Part shown: in pieces, positions 35,551 to 43,335 of the stretch | How the letters are laid out: the number at the start of each line of letters is the position of its first letter | How positions within the stretch are numbered: the stretch's first letter is position 1 | NCBI GenBank assembly: GCA_959600835.1 | Contig: CAUGNQ010000010.1 | Location: forward strand, 1-47,427 | Source: an uncultured Collinsella sp. | GTDB lineage: Bacteria > Actinomycetota > Coriobacteriia > Coriobacteriales > Coriobacteriaceae | Reading direction: 5' to 3' | Length of the DNA stretch: 47,427 nt | Made by a program: the position numbers and the translations under genes | Notes under the pieces: generated by a model | What the model was told of the DNA's origin: nothing | The model's input: only the letters and a program-made list of their open reading frames with translations | Databases searched by the model: none

Positions 35551-36759
35551 ATGGGAATCGTTCTGTCACATACCACGGCACGCGCTGTATACCAAACAGT
35601 CAACTCGCTCGCAAGCCACGCGACCGATCCCATACCTATGGAAAAGATCAAGGTGTCTGCGCCGACCACGTCCAACCTGGAAGCGGCGCGAGCATGGCTC
35701 AACAGAAAGAATGTCGATTCTGAAAGCATCCATGTGCTGACGTTTTCCAATAATGCCAAAAGGCACCGCAAGGGCTGCATCTGCCACTGCACGCGCTATA
35801 CGTTTGATGCAGAAAGCTACCTAGAACTCGAGCCGAACGTCTACATCGTCGATATCAAGCTGTGCGCGTTAGAAGCAGCAGCCGACCTCAACCTTTCGGA
35901 GCTCGTTGAGTATTACTTTGAAATCTGCGGCTCCTACGCGCTTGGAACGTCCGACGAAACTCAATATCGCGAGCGCCCAGCCCTAACCAGCGTTGAAGAG
36001 CTCAGAGCCTTCTTTTCAGAGGCATCGGGGTATCGTGGATCTAATAAAGCACTTAAGGCACTTTCTTATGTACGCGAAGGCTGTCGCTCCCCACTCGAAA
36101 CGGCGTTTGTCATGATGCTGACAATGCCCAAGTCAATGGGTGGCTTAGCCATACGCGCTATCAAAACGGACTATCCGATCCCAGTCCCCAAAAGATACGC
36201 CGCCCTAACGCGACGGACGGTTTTCTACCTCGACGCGCTGCTCGAAAATTCGATGACCGATATCGAATACAACGGCTTTTACCACGACGAGCCCGAACAG
36301 CAATCAATTGACGAGGAACGCCGAAACACGCTGCGAAACATGGGATATGCCGTTATCACAGTTAGTCGTCATTCGTTTTTCAAGCAGTCCGCTTTTAGGC
36401 GGGTCATGGAAGCGATTCGCATTCGCGAGAAGATATGGCCCGGTCGACTCCCGGATAACTTCGCCATCCTGCAAGAAACTCTTCGTCAATTTGTCTTGCG
36501 GCGCTACTTCGAATACGGTCGCCGCGTCCTGGAGACACTCAAAGAAGAAGAGGCCGCCAAGCGCGAAATTGCAAGCCAATATCCGCAAGCTGATGACCCG
36601 AGCATCAACGATGTGCCAGAACCCGACGACATGCAACACGTCGGGGCCCTTGCTGAGGAAATCAATGGGCCTTGGGAATGCGACATGTTCGCAAAAATCG
36701 ATGAAAACCGCACGGAAGACGACACGATTATTGATCTAATTGAGAATTCGCTCTTCTAA
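35551..36759 (+). CDS. Divergent PD-(D/E)XK-like protein, member 2
   Basis: 402 residues. The N-terminus (MGIVLSHTTARAVYQTVN) resembles the short winged-helix start of AbiEi/DUF559-like proteins. The C-terminal core has SPLETAFVMML (E184), FYLDALL (D228), DIEYNGFYH (E239) and DEERRNTLRNMGYAVITVS, in the same order as the gene at 26053-27102. The Lys expected after E-x is Asn/Gly here, so catalysis is doubtful. A CICHC cysteine cluster lies near residue 76. The last 100 residues are acidic and charged. The gene is less GC-rich than its neighbours and is flanked by inverted-repeat elements A and B, which suggests transfer. The ribosome site is weak, so the exact start is uncertain. Confidence 0.6.
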   Translation: MGIVLSHTTARAVYQTVNSLASHATDPIPMEKIKVSAPTTSNLEAARAWLNRKNVDSESIHVLTFSNNAKRHRKGCICHCTRYTFDAESYLELEPNVYIVDIKLCALEAAADLNLSELVEYYFEICGSYALGTSDETQYRERPALTSVEELRAFFSEASGYRGSNKALKALSYVREGCRSPLETAFVMMLTMPKSMGGLAIRAIKTDYPIPVPKRYAALTRRTVFYLDALLENSMTDIEYNGFYHDEPEQQSIDEERRNTLRNMGYAVITVSRHSFFKQSAFRRVMEAIRIREKIWPGRLPDNFAILQETLRQFVLRRYFEYGRRVLETLKEEEAAKREIASQYPQADDPSINDVPEPDDMQHVGALAEEINGPWECDMFAKIDENRTEDDTIIDLIENSLF

Positions 36760-36778
36760 AGGCGATCTCTGCGGATGT

Positions 36779-36998
36779 CCACCTACATTTTTCGACTTAT
36801 TCGGCCACCGATGTGCCAGATTGGCTGCAGCAATGCTCAATATAACTTTAGATAAAACTGATTCTGCAGGAACTCCCGTAGAGGAAGAACTGATTCTCGC
36901 TGTATTTAACACGATAAAGTACAAATATGAACAGTCCTAATGCTTCTCAAGGTGGCTTTCTTAGCATGCTGGCCGAACATCTCGAAATATGTTGGCGA
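36779..36998. repeat. 220-bp inverted-repeat element B, right of the orphan gene
   Basis: The left arm (CCACCTACATTTTTCGAC...CGGCCA, 36779-36807) and right arm (TGGCCGAACATCTCGAAATA..., 36970-36998) are imperfect inverted repeats. The left arm closely matches element A. It begins 20 bases after the stop of the gene at 35551. A 66-codon open frame inside shows no homology or ribosome site. Nothing else is seen in 36760-37070. Confidence 0.68.
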
Positions 36999-37074
36999 GC
37001 ATTGCGTCGATGTCTCCCAACCCGCAGAAAATCGCAGAGGCGGCAAGCAGTCATCGAAATTAACGTAAATAGTA

Positions 37075-37135
37075 TTGACATATGAACATGCGCTCATATA
37101 ATCGGAAGTAAGTTATATGAGCGCATGTTCATATG
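37075..37135 (+). promoter_or_regulatory. Promoter and operator of the arsR-like metal operon
   Basis: TTGACA (37075-37080) and TATAAT (37097-37102) with a 16-base spacer form a strong promoter. A perfect inverted repeat with 23-base arms (37079-37101 and 37113-37135, 11-base centre) covers the spacer, the -10 and the start region. Each arm contains ATATGA-N8-TCATAT, the dyad expected of an ArsR/SmtB site. I infer two repressor sites that block the promoter until metal binds the repressor encoded next. Confidence 0.88.
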
Positions 37136-37148
37136 AAAGGATGTTGCA

Positions 37149-37514
37149 ATGAGCAGCCACGCTGATGAAACAAAGACTGGCATCGAGGCCACCGAGCCGA
37201 TCGTCCCCACCACCTGCTCGCCCGAGGACCTTCCCGACGAGGAGCTGTTGTACGACCTGGCCGACCTGTTCAAGGTCTTCAGCGACACCACACGCATCAA
37301 GATTCTCTATGCCCTCATGGGCCGCGAGCTCTGCGTGGCCGACATCGCCGAGGCGACCGCAACCTCGCAGTCGGCAGTATCGCACCAGCTGCGCACGCTT
37401 AAGCAGTCGCACCTGGTCAAGTTCCGCCGCGACGGCCGCAACATTCTCTACTCGCTCGCCGACGATCACGTCTACACCATGCTTAACCAGGGCATGAGCC
37501 ATATCTGCGAATAG
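37149..37514 (+). CDS. ArsR/SmtB-family metal-sensing repressor
   Basis: 121 residues. LADLFKVFSDTTRIKILYAL, then ELCVADIAEATATSQSAVSH (the recognition helix) and RRDGRNILYSL (the wing), give a winged-helix ArsR protein. ELCVAD (60-65) keeps one Cys of the alpha-3 metal site. The last helix carries D105-x-H107-x10-H118-x2-E121, the same spacing and residues as the alpha-5 zinc site of SmtB, so it should sense Zn2+ or a similar divalent ion. First gene of an operon with an HMA protein and a P1B ATPase. Perfect-repeat operators upstream and a second site before the ATPase indicate autoregulation. Confidence 0.93.
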   Translation: MSSHADETKTGIEATEPIVPTTCSPEDLPDEELLYDLADLFKVFSDTTRIKILYALMGRELCVADIAEATATSQSAVSHQLRTLKQSHLVKFRRDGRNILYSLADDHVYTMLNQGMSHICE

Positions 37515-37577
37515 CAATCAACCACGGTATCAGCGCGGCCGGCACCCAGACCGCTAACACAGGGAAAGGAACCCACC

Positions 37578-37796
37578 ATGAAAAAGCAGTTCAAGCTCGA
37601 CGAGATCGATTGCGCCAACTGCGCGCGTGAACTTCAGGACGAGCTGGCTAAGCTCGATGGCGTCAAGTCCGTTTCGGTCAACTTTATGACCCAGAAGCTG
37701 ACGCTCGAGGCTGACGACGCCGAGTTCGACGAGGTCCTGGACCGCGTCGTTGAGTTCACCGCCGACGCCGAGCCGGACTGCGAAATCATTCTCTAA
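37578..37796 (+). CDS. Free-standing HMA-domain metal-binding protein
   Basis: 72 residues forming one heavy-metal-associated domain: IDCANCARELQ (Cys12 and Cys15 as metal ligands), then a beta-alpha-beta pattern KSVSVNFMTQKLTLEAD. Such proteins hand metal to P-type ATPases. The ATPase two genes on has no HMA domain of its own, so this looks like its detached N-terminal domain acting in trans. AAAGGA precedes ATG 37578. It lies 63 bases after the repressor gene. Confidence 0.9.
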   Translation: MKKQFKLDEIDCANCARELQDELAKLDGVKSVSVNFMTQKLTLEADDAEFDEVLDRVVEFTADAEPDCEIIL

Positions 37797-37817
37797 CCCG
37801 CGCATACGTTGACCTGT

Positions 37818-37840
37818 AAGGCCGCGCTTGCCGCGGCCTT
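37818..37840 (+). terminator. Hairpin between the HMA gene and the ATPase gene
   Basis: AAGGCCGCG and CGCGGCCTT pair over 9 bp with a 5-base loop, followed by only TTT counting the stem end. It may be a partial terminator that lowers ATPase expression relative to the first two genes. Confidence 0.55.
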
Positions 37841-37851
37841 TGCTCGCGAAA

Positions 37852-37872
37852 TTATATGAGCAAGTGTTCATA
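37852..37872 (+). promoter_or_regulatory. Second ArsR-type operator, before the ATPase gene
   Basis: TTATATGAGCAAGTGTTCAT matches the arm of the operator at 37113-37135 (TTATATGAGC-N4-GTTCATAT) except in the centre. This predicts separate control of the ATPase gene by the same repressor. No clear -35 was found. Confidence 0.72.
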
Positions 37873-37895
37873 CACTCAAATGGGAGGTTTGAATC

Positions 37896-39848
37896 ATGGC
37901 AGCCGCCGATCCCAAAAAGAAAAAGAAGAAGCGCAAGAAGAAAGAGTCCCTTGAGCACAAGCGCAACCGCATCCTGGTAGCACTGGGCATTTTTGCCGTT
38001 GTTTATGCCCTCGACGAGCTCGGCGCCCTCACTATCGCATTTGGGGAGCCTGGCAACATCTACGCCAGCTTCGCGCTGTTCCTCGTGCCGTTTTTGATTG
38101 CCGGATACGACGTACTGCAAAAGGCATTCAATAACATCCGCCGCGGCAAGGCCTTCGACGAGAGTTTCCTTATGGCAGTCGCGACCATCGGCGCGTTTGC
38201 CATGGTGCTCTTCCCCGATACCGACCCGCACATGGCCGAAGGCGCCGCCGTCATGCTGTTCTACCAGGTCGGCGAGCTGTTCCAGGCATACGCTGTGGGC
38301 AAGAGCCGCAAGTCGATCAGTGCCATGATGGACATCGCGCCCGACTACGCTAACGTCGAGCAGCCCGACGGCACGCTCGAGCAAGTCTTCCCCGATGACA
38401 TCGCCGTCGGCACCGTCATCGTCGTCAAGCCTGGCGAGCGCGTGCCCATCGACGGCATCATCGTCGAAGGCGAGACACAGCTCGATACCGCCGCCCTTAC
38501 TGGCGAGTCAGTCCCCCGTCCGGCCAAAACCGGAGACGATATCATCAGCGGTTGCATCAACATGACGGGCCTCATCCACGTGCGCACCACCAAGCCCTTT
38601 GGCGAGTCCACCGTCGCGCGCGTCCTGGAACTCGTGGAGAATGCCAGCGAAAAGAAGGCGCGCACCGAGAACTTCATCACGCGCTTCGCCCGCGTCTACA
38701 CGCCCGCCGTCACCGGCGCGGCCGCGGTACTCGCGCTCGGCGGCGGTTTGGTCACCGGCGCCTGGTCCGACTGGATCCTGCGCGGCCTGACCTTCCTGGT
38801 CGTCAGCTGCCCGTGTGCGCTCGTGATCAGCGTGCCGCTCAGTTTCTTTGGCGGCATCGGCGGCGCGTCCAAGCTGGGCGTTCTCATCAAGGGTTCCAAC
38901 TACCTCGAGACGCTCGCCGATGTGGACACCGTCGTCTTTGACAAGACGGGCACCCTCACCAACGGCACGTTCTCGGTCGTCGCGGTGCACCCCGAGGCAG
39001 GCTATACCGAGCAGTCGCTACTCGAGGTCGCAGCCCTCGCCGAGTCGTTCTCCGACCATCCCATCGCGCAGTCGGTGCGCACCGCCTTCCAGGGCGAGCT
39101 CGATCCCAAGCGCGTAAGCGACTCCACCAACGACGCGGGCCATGGCGTGACGGCGACTATCGACAGCAAACATGTCGTCGTCGGCAACGCCAAGATGCTT
39201 GCTGCGGCCGGTATCGACGCTCCCAATTGCGAGGTCGTCGGTACGATCCTCCACGTGCTCGTCGACGGCACCTATGCCGGCCACATCGTAATTGCCGACA
39301 CCATCAAGGTCGATGCGGAGCAAACGATTCTCGACCTGCACGCCGCCGGCGTCAAGCGCACCGTCATGCTCACGGGCGACCGCGAGGAGGTTGCGGCGTC
39401 TGTGGCCAAGCAGCTCGGCCTCGACGAGTTCCACGCGCAGCTGCTGCCGGGCGACAAGGTCGAGCGTGTTGAAGCGCTGCTCGCGGCCGAAAGTGGCAAG
39501 GGCAAGCTCGCCTTTGTCGGCGACGGTATCAACGACGCGCCTGTGCTTACGCGCGCTGATGTGGGCATTGCCATGGGCGCCATGGGTTCCGACGCCGCGA
39601 TCGAGGCCGCCGACGTGGTGCTGATGGACGACAAGCCGTCCGACATTTCCCGCGCTATTCGCGTGGCGCGCAAGACCATGTCGATTGTTTGGCAGAACAT
39701 CATCTTTGCGCTGGGCATTAAGCTGCTGATCCTTGTGCTGGCAGCGCTGGGCATCGCCAATATGTGGCTTGCCGTCTTTGGCGACGTGGGCGTGGCGATC
39801 ATCGCCATCCTGAACGCCATGCGCGCGATGGGTGTCAAGAACCTGTAG
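37896..39848 (+). CDS. P1B-type heavy-metal-transporting ATPase (Zn/Cd/Pb type)
   Basis: 650 residues. The actuator motif TGESVP is at 202-207, the transmembrane CPC at 305-307 (SCPCALVISVP), the phosphorylation site DKTGTLT at 349-355 and the hinge GDGINDAP near 543. CPC with a SmtB-like repressor points to zinc, cadmium or lead efflux. The N-terminus is a Lys run (KKKKKKRKKK) in place of the usual HMA domain, which is encoded separately at 37578. GGGAGG precedes the ATG. Last gene of the metal operon; a 130-bp hairpin follows. Confidence 0.92.
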   Translation: MAAADPKKKKKKRKKKESLEHKRNRILVALGIFAVVYALDELGALTIAFGEPGNIYASFALFLVPFLIAGYDVLQKAFNNIRRGKAFDESFLMAVATIGAFAMVLFPDTDPHMAEGAAVMLFYQVGELFQAYAVGKSRKSISAMMDIAPDYANVEQPDGTLEQVFPDDIAVGTVIVVKPGERVPIDGIIVEGETQLDTAALTGESVPRPAKTGDDIISGCINMTGLIHVRTTKPFGESTVARVLELVENASEKKARTENFITRFARVYTPAVTGAAAVLALGGGLVTGAWSDWILRGLTFLVVSCPCALVISVPLSFFGGIGGASKLGVLIKGSNYLETLADVDTVVFDKTGTLTNGTFSVVAVHPEAGYTEQSLLEVAALAESFSDHPIAQSVRTAFQGELDPKRVSDSTNDAGHGVTATIDSKHVVVGNAKMLAAAGIDAPNCEVVGTILHVLVDGTYAGHIVIADTIKVDAEQTILDLHAAGVKRTVMLTGDREEVAASVAKQLGLDEFHAQLLPGDKVERVEALLAAESGKGKLAFVGDGINDAPVLTRADVGIAMGAMGSDAAIEAADVVLMDDKPSDISRAIRVARKTMSIVWQNIIFALGIKLLILVLAALGIANMWLAVFGDVGVAIIAILNAMRAMGVKNL

Positions 39849-39864
39849 CGCTCGTGGTCCCTCC

Positions 39865-39994
39865 GGCCGGGGCCGGGCTTGGTTTTGAAAACGTCCTCGA
39901 CCAATGAAGCGCCCCCGTTCTGCTCCTTCGGAGCTACGAACGGGGGCGCTTCTGGTCTGCGGAGTGTTTTCAAAAACCAAGCCCGGTCCCGGCC
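39865..39994. terminator. 130-bp near-perfect hairpin between convergent genes
   Basis: The left half starts GGCCGGGGCCGGGCTTGG and the right half ends CCAAGCCCGGTCCCGGCC. They pair nearly all the way in to a C(TTCG)G tetraloop near 39928, passing AAGCGCCCCCGTTC/GAACGGGGGCGCTT on the way. It begins 17 bases after the ATPase stop and ends 79 bases before the 3' end of the convergent regulator gene. It may act as a terminator for both, but it is far longer than needed. Confidence 0.75.
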
Positions 39995-40072
39995 TGCGGT
40001 AACGTTGCTGGCGGTTCTTGGGCATCGCTTGCTGGCGGGGTTCCTTGTCTGAGTTGGACTTGGTTGGCGGGG

Positions 40073-40450
40073 CTACTGGTCCCGGTCGCTGTCCCGTCCC
40101 AGCATCGCCCTCAGCTTCTCAAAGCTTTCCTCGCTCAGGCAGTGCTCCATGTGGCAGCCCTCTTGCGACGCGACCTCAGCCGAAACACCCGCATCCTCCA
40201 GCAGCCCCACGAAAAAGCAGTGGCGCTCCCACATTTGACGGGCAACCTCAAGACCGCGTTCCGTCAGATGCACGTCGCGTTTGCCCATCTCCACGTAGCC
40301 GGTGCTCTCCAAGGCCGCCATGGCTTTAGAGACGCTTGCTTTGGTTACGCCCAAGTATTCGGCAACGTCGATCGAGCGCACGATGCCCTGACGTTCCGAT
40401 AGAACGTAGATCGATTCGAGATAGTCTTCTCCGGATTCACGCAGGGCCAT
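40073..40450 (-). CDS. DtxR/MntR-family metal-dependent repressor
   Basis: 125 residues. ESGEDYLESIYVLSERQGIVRS opens the protein and IDVAEYLGVTKASVSKAMAAL is the helix-turn-helix, with VHLTERGLEVARQMWERHCFFVGLLE as the dimerisation start. Ligand candidates are Glu and His in ERHCFF and EGCHMEHCLSEES. Chain length fits the short, MntR-like class without an SH3 domain. It probably represses Mn2+ or Fe2+ uptake genes. The ATG follows a GGCGGCCC-type purine-rich stretch. Two operator-like repeats lie upstream, so it probably controls itself. Confidence 0.9.
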   Translation of the reverse strand: MALRESGEDYLESIYVLSERQGIVRSIDVAEYLGVTKASVSKAMAALESTGYVEMGKRDVHLTERGLEVARQMWERHCFFVGLLEDAGVSAEVASQEGCHMEHCLSEESFEKLRAMLGRDSDRDQ

Positions 40451-40503
40451 GGGCCGCCTTTCGCGATGGCTTCTAGTTAGCCTTTGGATACTTTTGCTTG
40501 ATT

Positions 40504-40555
40504 TACTTTACCGCAAAAGTTGCCCATGTCTTACTACTTTGCCTAAAAGTTAGCC
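40504..40555 (-). promoter_or_regulatory. Tandem operator-like repeats upstream of the DtxR/MntR gene
   Basis: TACTTTACCGCAAAAGTTGCCC (40504-40525, abbreviated dyad ACTTT-N6-AAAGT) and TACTTTGCCTAAAAGTTAGCC (40535-40555) are direct copies 31 bases apart, three helical turns. A third, partial copy (TTAGCCTTTGG) is near 40474. The spacing suggests cooperative repressor binding on one face of the DNA. Confidence 0.6.
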
Positions 40556-40588
40556 GTGTTTCACAAAACGTGCGGGACGAAAACAAAA

Positions 40589-40616
40589 TGGGGACGCCCC
40601 GCAAGGAGTGTCCCCA
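40589..40616. repeat. Short GGGGAC palindrome
   Basis: TGGGGAC and GTCCCCA face each other around a 14-base centre, followed by GGCGCCGGGTGCCGG. This is the same family as the nested repeat at 67-164. Confidence 0.55.
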
Positions 40617-40638
40617 GGCGCCGGGTGCCGGCCCGCAG

Positions 40639-41409
40639 TTACATCAGCCCAAAGTGCTTGGCGGCGCTGTAAATGCCGTCGTCGTCTACGGCGGTCGTAA
40701 CGTAGGTCGCCGCGGCCTTCACGGTATCCTGCGCGTTGCCCATGGCCACACTTGTGCCCACGGCCGAGAACATCGACAGGTCGTTCTCGCCATCGCCAAA
40801 GGCAATCGCTTCGCTCACGTCGACGCCCAGGCGCTCCAGCGTCGCCGCAACGCCCAGATCCTTGCCGCCGTTGGCAGGGATAATGTCGCAGAACAGATCG
40901 CACCAGCGCGTCGTGAGCGAATGCGACACCGCATCGGTCACGATATGCTCGTCGGCCGGATCCACAAACGCGCAAAACTGGTAGACCGGCGCGTCGAAGG
41001 CGTGGTCAAACGGCTCCTCGTGGTAGACGATTCCCGCGTTGTTGCCGGCCGCCACCACGCGCTCGGACAGGCGGTTCACAAACGAGTTCTCGCCCTGCAT
41101 GCACAGCGAGTCGTAGCGCCCCTGAGCCACCTGGTCCACGATCACCGCAACATCGTCCGGATCGATCGGGCAGCTGCGGTAAACACCACTGGCATCAAAG
41201 CAATGCTGACCCGAAAGCGTAATGTACGCATCCCAGCCAAGGTCGAACAGCCAGTCCGGCATCTGGTAGGTCGGACGGCCCGTAGCGATCACGCACGCAA
41301 TCCCCTGCTCGTGAAAGCTGTCGAGCACCTGCTGCGCCGACGCCGGAATCCGGTGGGTCTTAAAGCTCAGCAGCGTGCCGTCGATATCGAAAAACGCGGC
41401 CCCGATCAT
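40639..41409 (-). CDS. Cof-type HAD phosphatase
   Basis: 256 residues. FFDIDGTLL (catalytic Asp8 and Asp10), ACVIATGRP near 38, KDLGVAATLERLG near 190 and AFGDGENDLSMF near 211 are the four HAD motifs; the large middle region is a C2-type cap. Such proteins dephosphorylate sugar phosphates, flavin nucleotides or pyridoxal phosphate. The ATG is six bases after the stop of the ABC-F gene, so it is the second gene of that operon. Confidence 0.92.
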   Translation of the reverse strand: MIGAAFFDIDGTLLSFKTHRIPASAQQVLDSFHEQGIACVIATGRPTYQMPDWLFDLGWDAYITLSGQHCFDASGVYRSCPIDPDDVAVIVDQVAQGRYDSLCMQGENSFVNRLSERVVAAGNNAGIVYHEEPFDHAFDAPVYQFCAFVDPADEHIVTDAVSHSLTTRWCDLFCDIIPANGGKDLGVAATLERLGVDVSEAIAFGDGENDLSMFSAVGTSVAMGNAQDTVKAAATYVTTAVDDDGIYSAAKHFGLM

Positions 41410-41415
41410 CCTCGT

Positions 41416-43275
41416 CTACTCCTCGCCCTCGAGCTTTTCGCTCGCCTCGAGCCACGCCATCTCCAGCTCGTCCATGGCGGCGTGGGCCTCGTCGATCTTT
41501 GCCTGCTGCTCGCCCAGCGCCGTGTAGTTGGTGGGATCGACCTGGGCCATGGCGGCCTCGGCCTCCTCCACGCGAGCGCGCTGCGTCTCCATCTTGCGCT
41601 CGAGCGAACTCACCTCGCGGCGAAGCTTCTGGCGTTCGGCGTTGGAAAGGCCATTGGGCTGCCCGCTCGTCTTGGGCTTTTCGGCCGCAACCGCTGCGGC
41701 GCCGGTGTCGAACGTGCCGGTCTTGGCGCTCGGCGCGCCCACGGGCTCGCCTTCGGCGGTGGCGTTGCACAGGCGCAGGTACTGATCCACGCCGCCGGGC
41801 ATATGCGTCAGGTGGCCGTCGAGCAGCGCCCACTGCTGGTCGGTCACGCGCTCCATGAGGAAACGGTCGTGCGTCACTAGGATCAGCGTGCCAGGCCAGC
41901 CGTCGAGCAGATCCTCGACAATCGCCAGCATGTCGGTATCGAGGTCGTTGCCGGGCTCGTCCAGGATGAGCACGTTGGGCTCGTCCAGGATTGTCAGCAG
42001 CAGCGACAGGCGACGGCGCTGGCCGCCCGAAAGATCGCCGATGCGGCTCCAGAGCTGCTGCGTCGTAAAGCCCAGACGCTCGCAGAGCTTCTCGGGCGAA
42101 GTCTCCTTGCCGTCGATGACGTAGTACTTCTTATAGTTGCTGAGCACCTCGCGGATCGTGTCGCCCATGTAGGGCTCGAGCTCTTCGAGCTGCTGCGACA
42201 GCACGCCAAAGCGCACCGTCTGGCCAATCTTCACGCGACCGCGCAGGGGCGCGATCTTGCCCTGGATCACGTCGAGCAGCGTCGACTTGCCGGCGCCGTT
42301 CTCGCCCAAAAGACCATAGCGGTCGCCCGCGCCGATGAGCCAGGTCACATCGGTGAGCACCTGTTTGGACGTGCCATCGGCATCCGCATAGCCGGCGTCC
42401 ACGTCGCCCACATCGATAACCTGCTTGCCCAGGCGGCTCACGGCCAGGCGCTTGAGCTCCAGCTCGTCACGCACGGGCGGCACGTCGGCGATCAGCTCGC
42501 GAGCGGCATCCACGCGAAACTTGGGCTTGGTGGAACGGGCCTGGGCACCGCGGCTCAGCCACGCGAGCTCCTTGCGCGCCATGTTGCGGCGGCGCTCCTC
42601 GGTGACGGCGGCCATGCGGTCGCGCTCCACGCGCTGCAGGATGTATGCCGAGTAGCCGCCCTCGAAGGGATCGACCTGGCCGTCGTGGACCTCCCACATG
42701 CTGGTGCAGACCTCGTCCAAGAACCAGCGATCGTGCGTGACCACGAGCATGGCGCCCTGACCGCGCTGCCAGCGGGCCTTTAAGTGACGCGCAAGCCAGT
42801 TGATGGTACGCATGTCCAGGTGGTTGGTGGGCTCGTCGAGCATGAGCACGTCGTAGTCGCCGATCAGCAGGCGCGCGAGGTCCACGCGACGGCGCTGGCC
42901 GCCCGAAAGCTCGCCCACTGTGCCTTCCCAGGGCACATCGCTGATGAGGCCGGCCAGAATCTGGCGCGTACGCGGACTCGACGCCCACTCATACTCGGGC
43001 GCGTCGCCCACGACGGCATGATGCACGGTGTCGGTATCGACCAGGTTGTCCTTTTGGCCGAGCAGACCGATCGTCGTGCCGCGGCGGTGCGTCACGCGTC
43101 CGTCATCGGGCTCCAGCGTGCCGGCGAGCACGCTCAGCAGCGTCGACTTGCCGTCGCCGTTTTTGCCGACAATACCAATACGGTCGCCCTCGTCCACGCC
43201 GAGCGTCACGCTATCGAAAATATGCTTGGTGGGAAACTCTAGGCTGACGGAATCGCATCCCAAAAGAATCGCCAT
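41416..43275 (-). CDS. ABC-F ATPase, Uup-like
   Basis: 619 residues from ATG 43275. Two ABC domains: Walker A GKNGDGKS near 36 and GENGAGKS near 345, signatures LSGGQRRRVDLARLL and LSGGQRRRLSLLLTI, and Walker B VLMLDEPTNHLD and VLILDEPGNDLD. The linker is charged, and the C-terminal 70 residues form a coiled coil (LRREVSSLERKMETQRARVE), the mark of Uup. There is no membrane segment; ABC-F proteins act on ribosomes or DNA junctions rather than in transport. The second Walker B has GND in place of TNH, a common variation. Followed by the HAD gene. Confidence 0.9.
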   Translation of the reverse strand: MAILLGCDSVSLEFPTKHIFDSVTLGVDEGDRIGIVGKNGDGKSTLLSVLAGTLEPDDGRVTHRRGTTIGLLGQKDNLVDTDTVHHAVVGDAPEYEWASSPRTRQILAGLISDVPWEGTVGELSGGQRRRVDLARLLIGDYDVLMLDEPTNHLDMRTINWLARHLKARWQRGQGAMLVVTHDRWFLDEVCTSMWEVHDGQVDPFEGGYSAYILQRVERDRMAAVTEERRRNMARKELAWLSRGAQARSTKPKFRVDAARELIADVPPVRDELELKRLAVSRLGKQVIDVGDVDAGYADADGTSKQVLTDVTWLIGAGDRYGLLGENGAGKSTLLDVIQGKIAPLRGRVKIGQTVRFGVLSQQLEELEPYMGDTIREVLSNYKKYYVIDGKETSPEKLCERLGFTTQQLWSRIGDLSGGQRRRLSLLLTILDEPNVLILDEPGNDLDTDMLAIVEDLLDGWPGTLILVTHDRFLMERVTDQQWALLDGHLTHMPGGVDQYLRLCNATAEGEPVGAPSAKTGTFDTGAAAVAAEKPKTSGQPNGLSNAERQKLRREVSSLERKMETQRARVEEAEAAMAQVDPTNYTALGEQQAKIDEAHAAMDELEMAWLEASEKLEGEE

Positions 43276-43335
43276 ATGCCCTGCTCCTTCGTAGAAATTC
43301 AACGTTGTCCATGATAGCAGCGAGCCCCACCCCAA

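Noticed and set aside
36740..36940. A 66-codon frame inside inverted-repeat element B.
   Set aside because: It overlaps the end of the previous gene, has no ribosome site or similarity, and lies within the repeat.
35551..36998. A complete insertion sequence around the gene at 35551.
   Set aside because: No transposase motif (DDE, serine or tyrosine recombinase) is visible, and the elements A and B are in the same orientation rather than forming one pair of terminal repeats.
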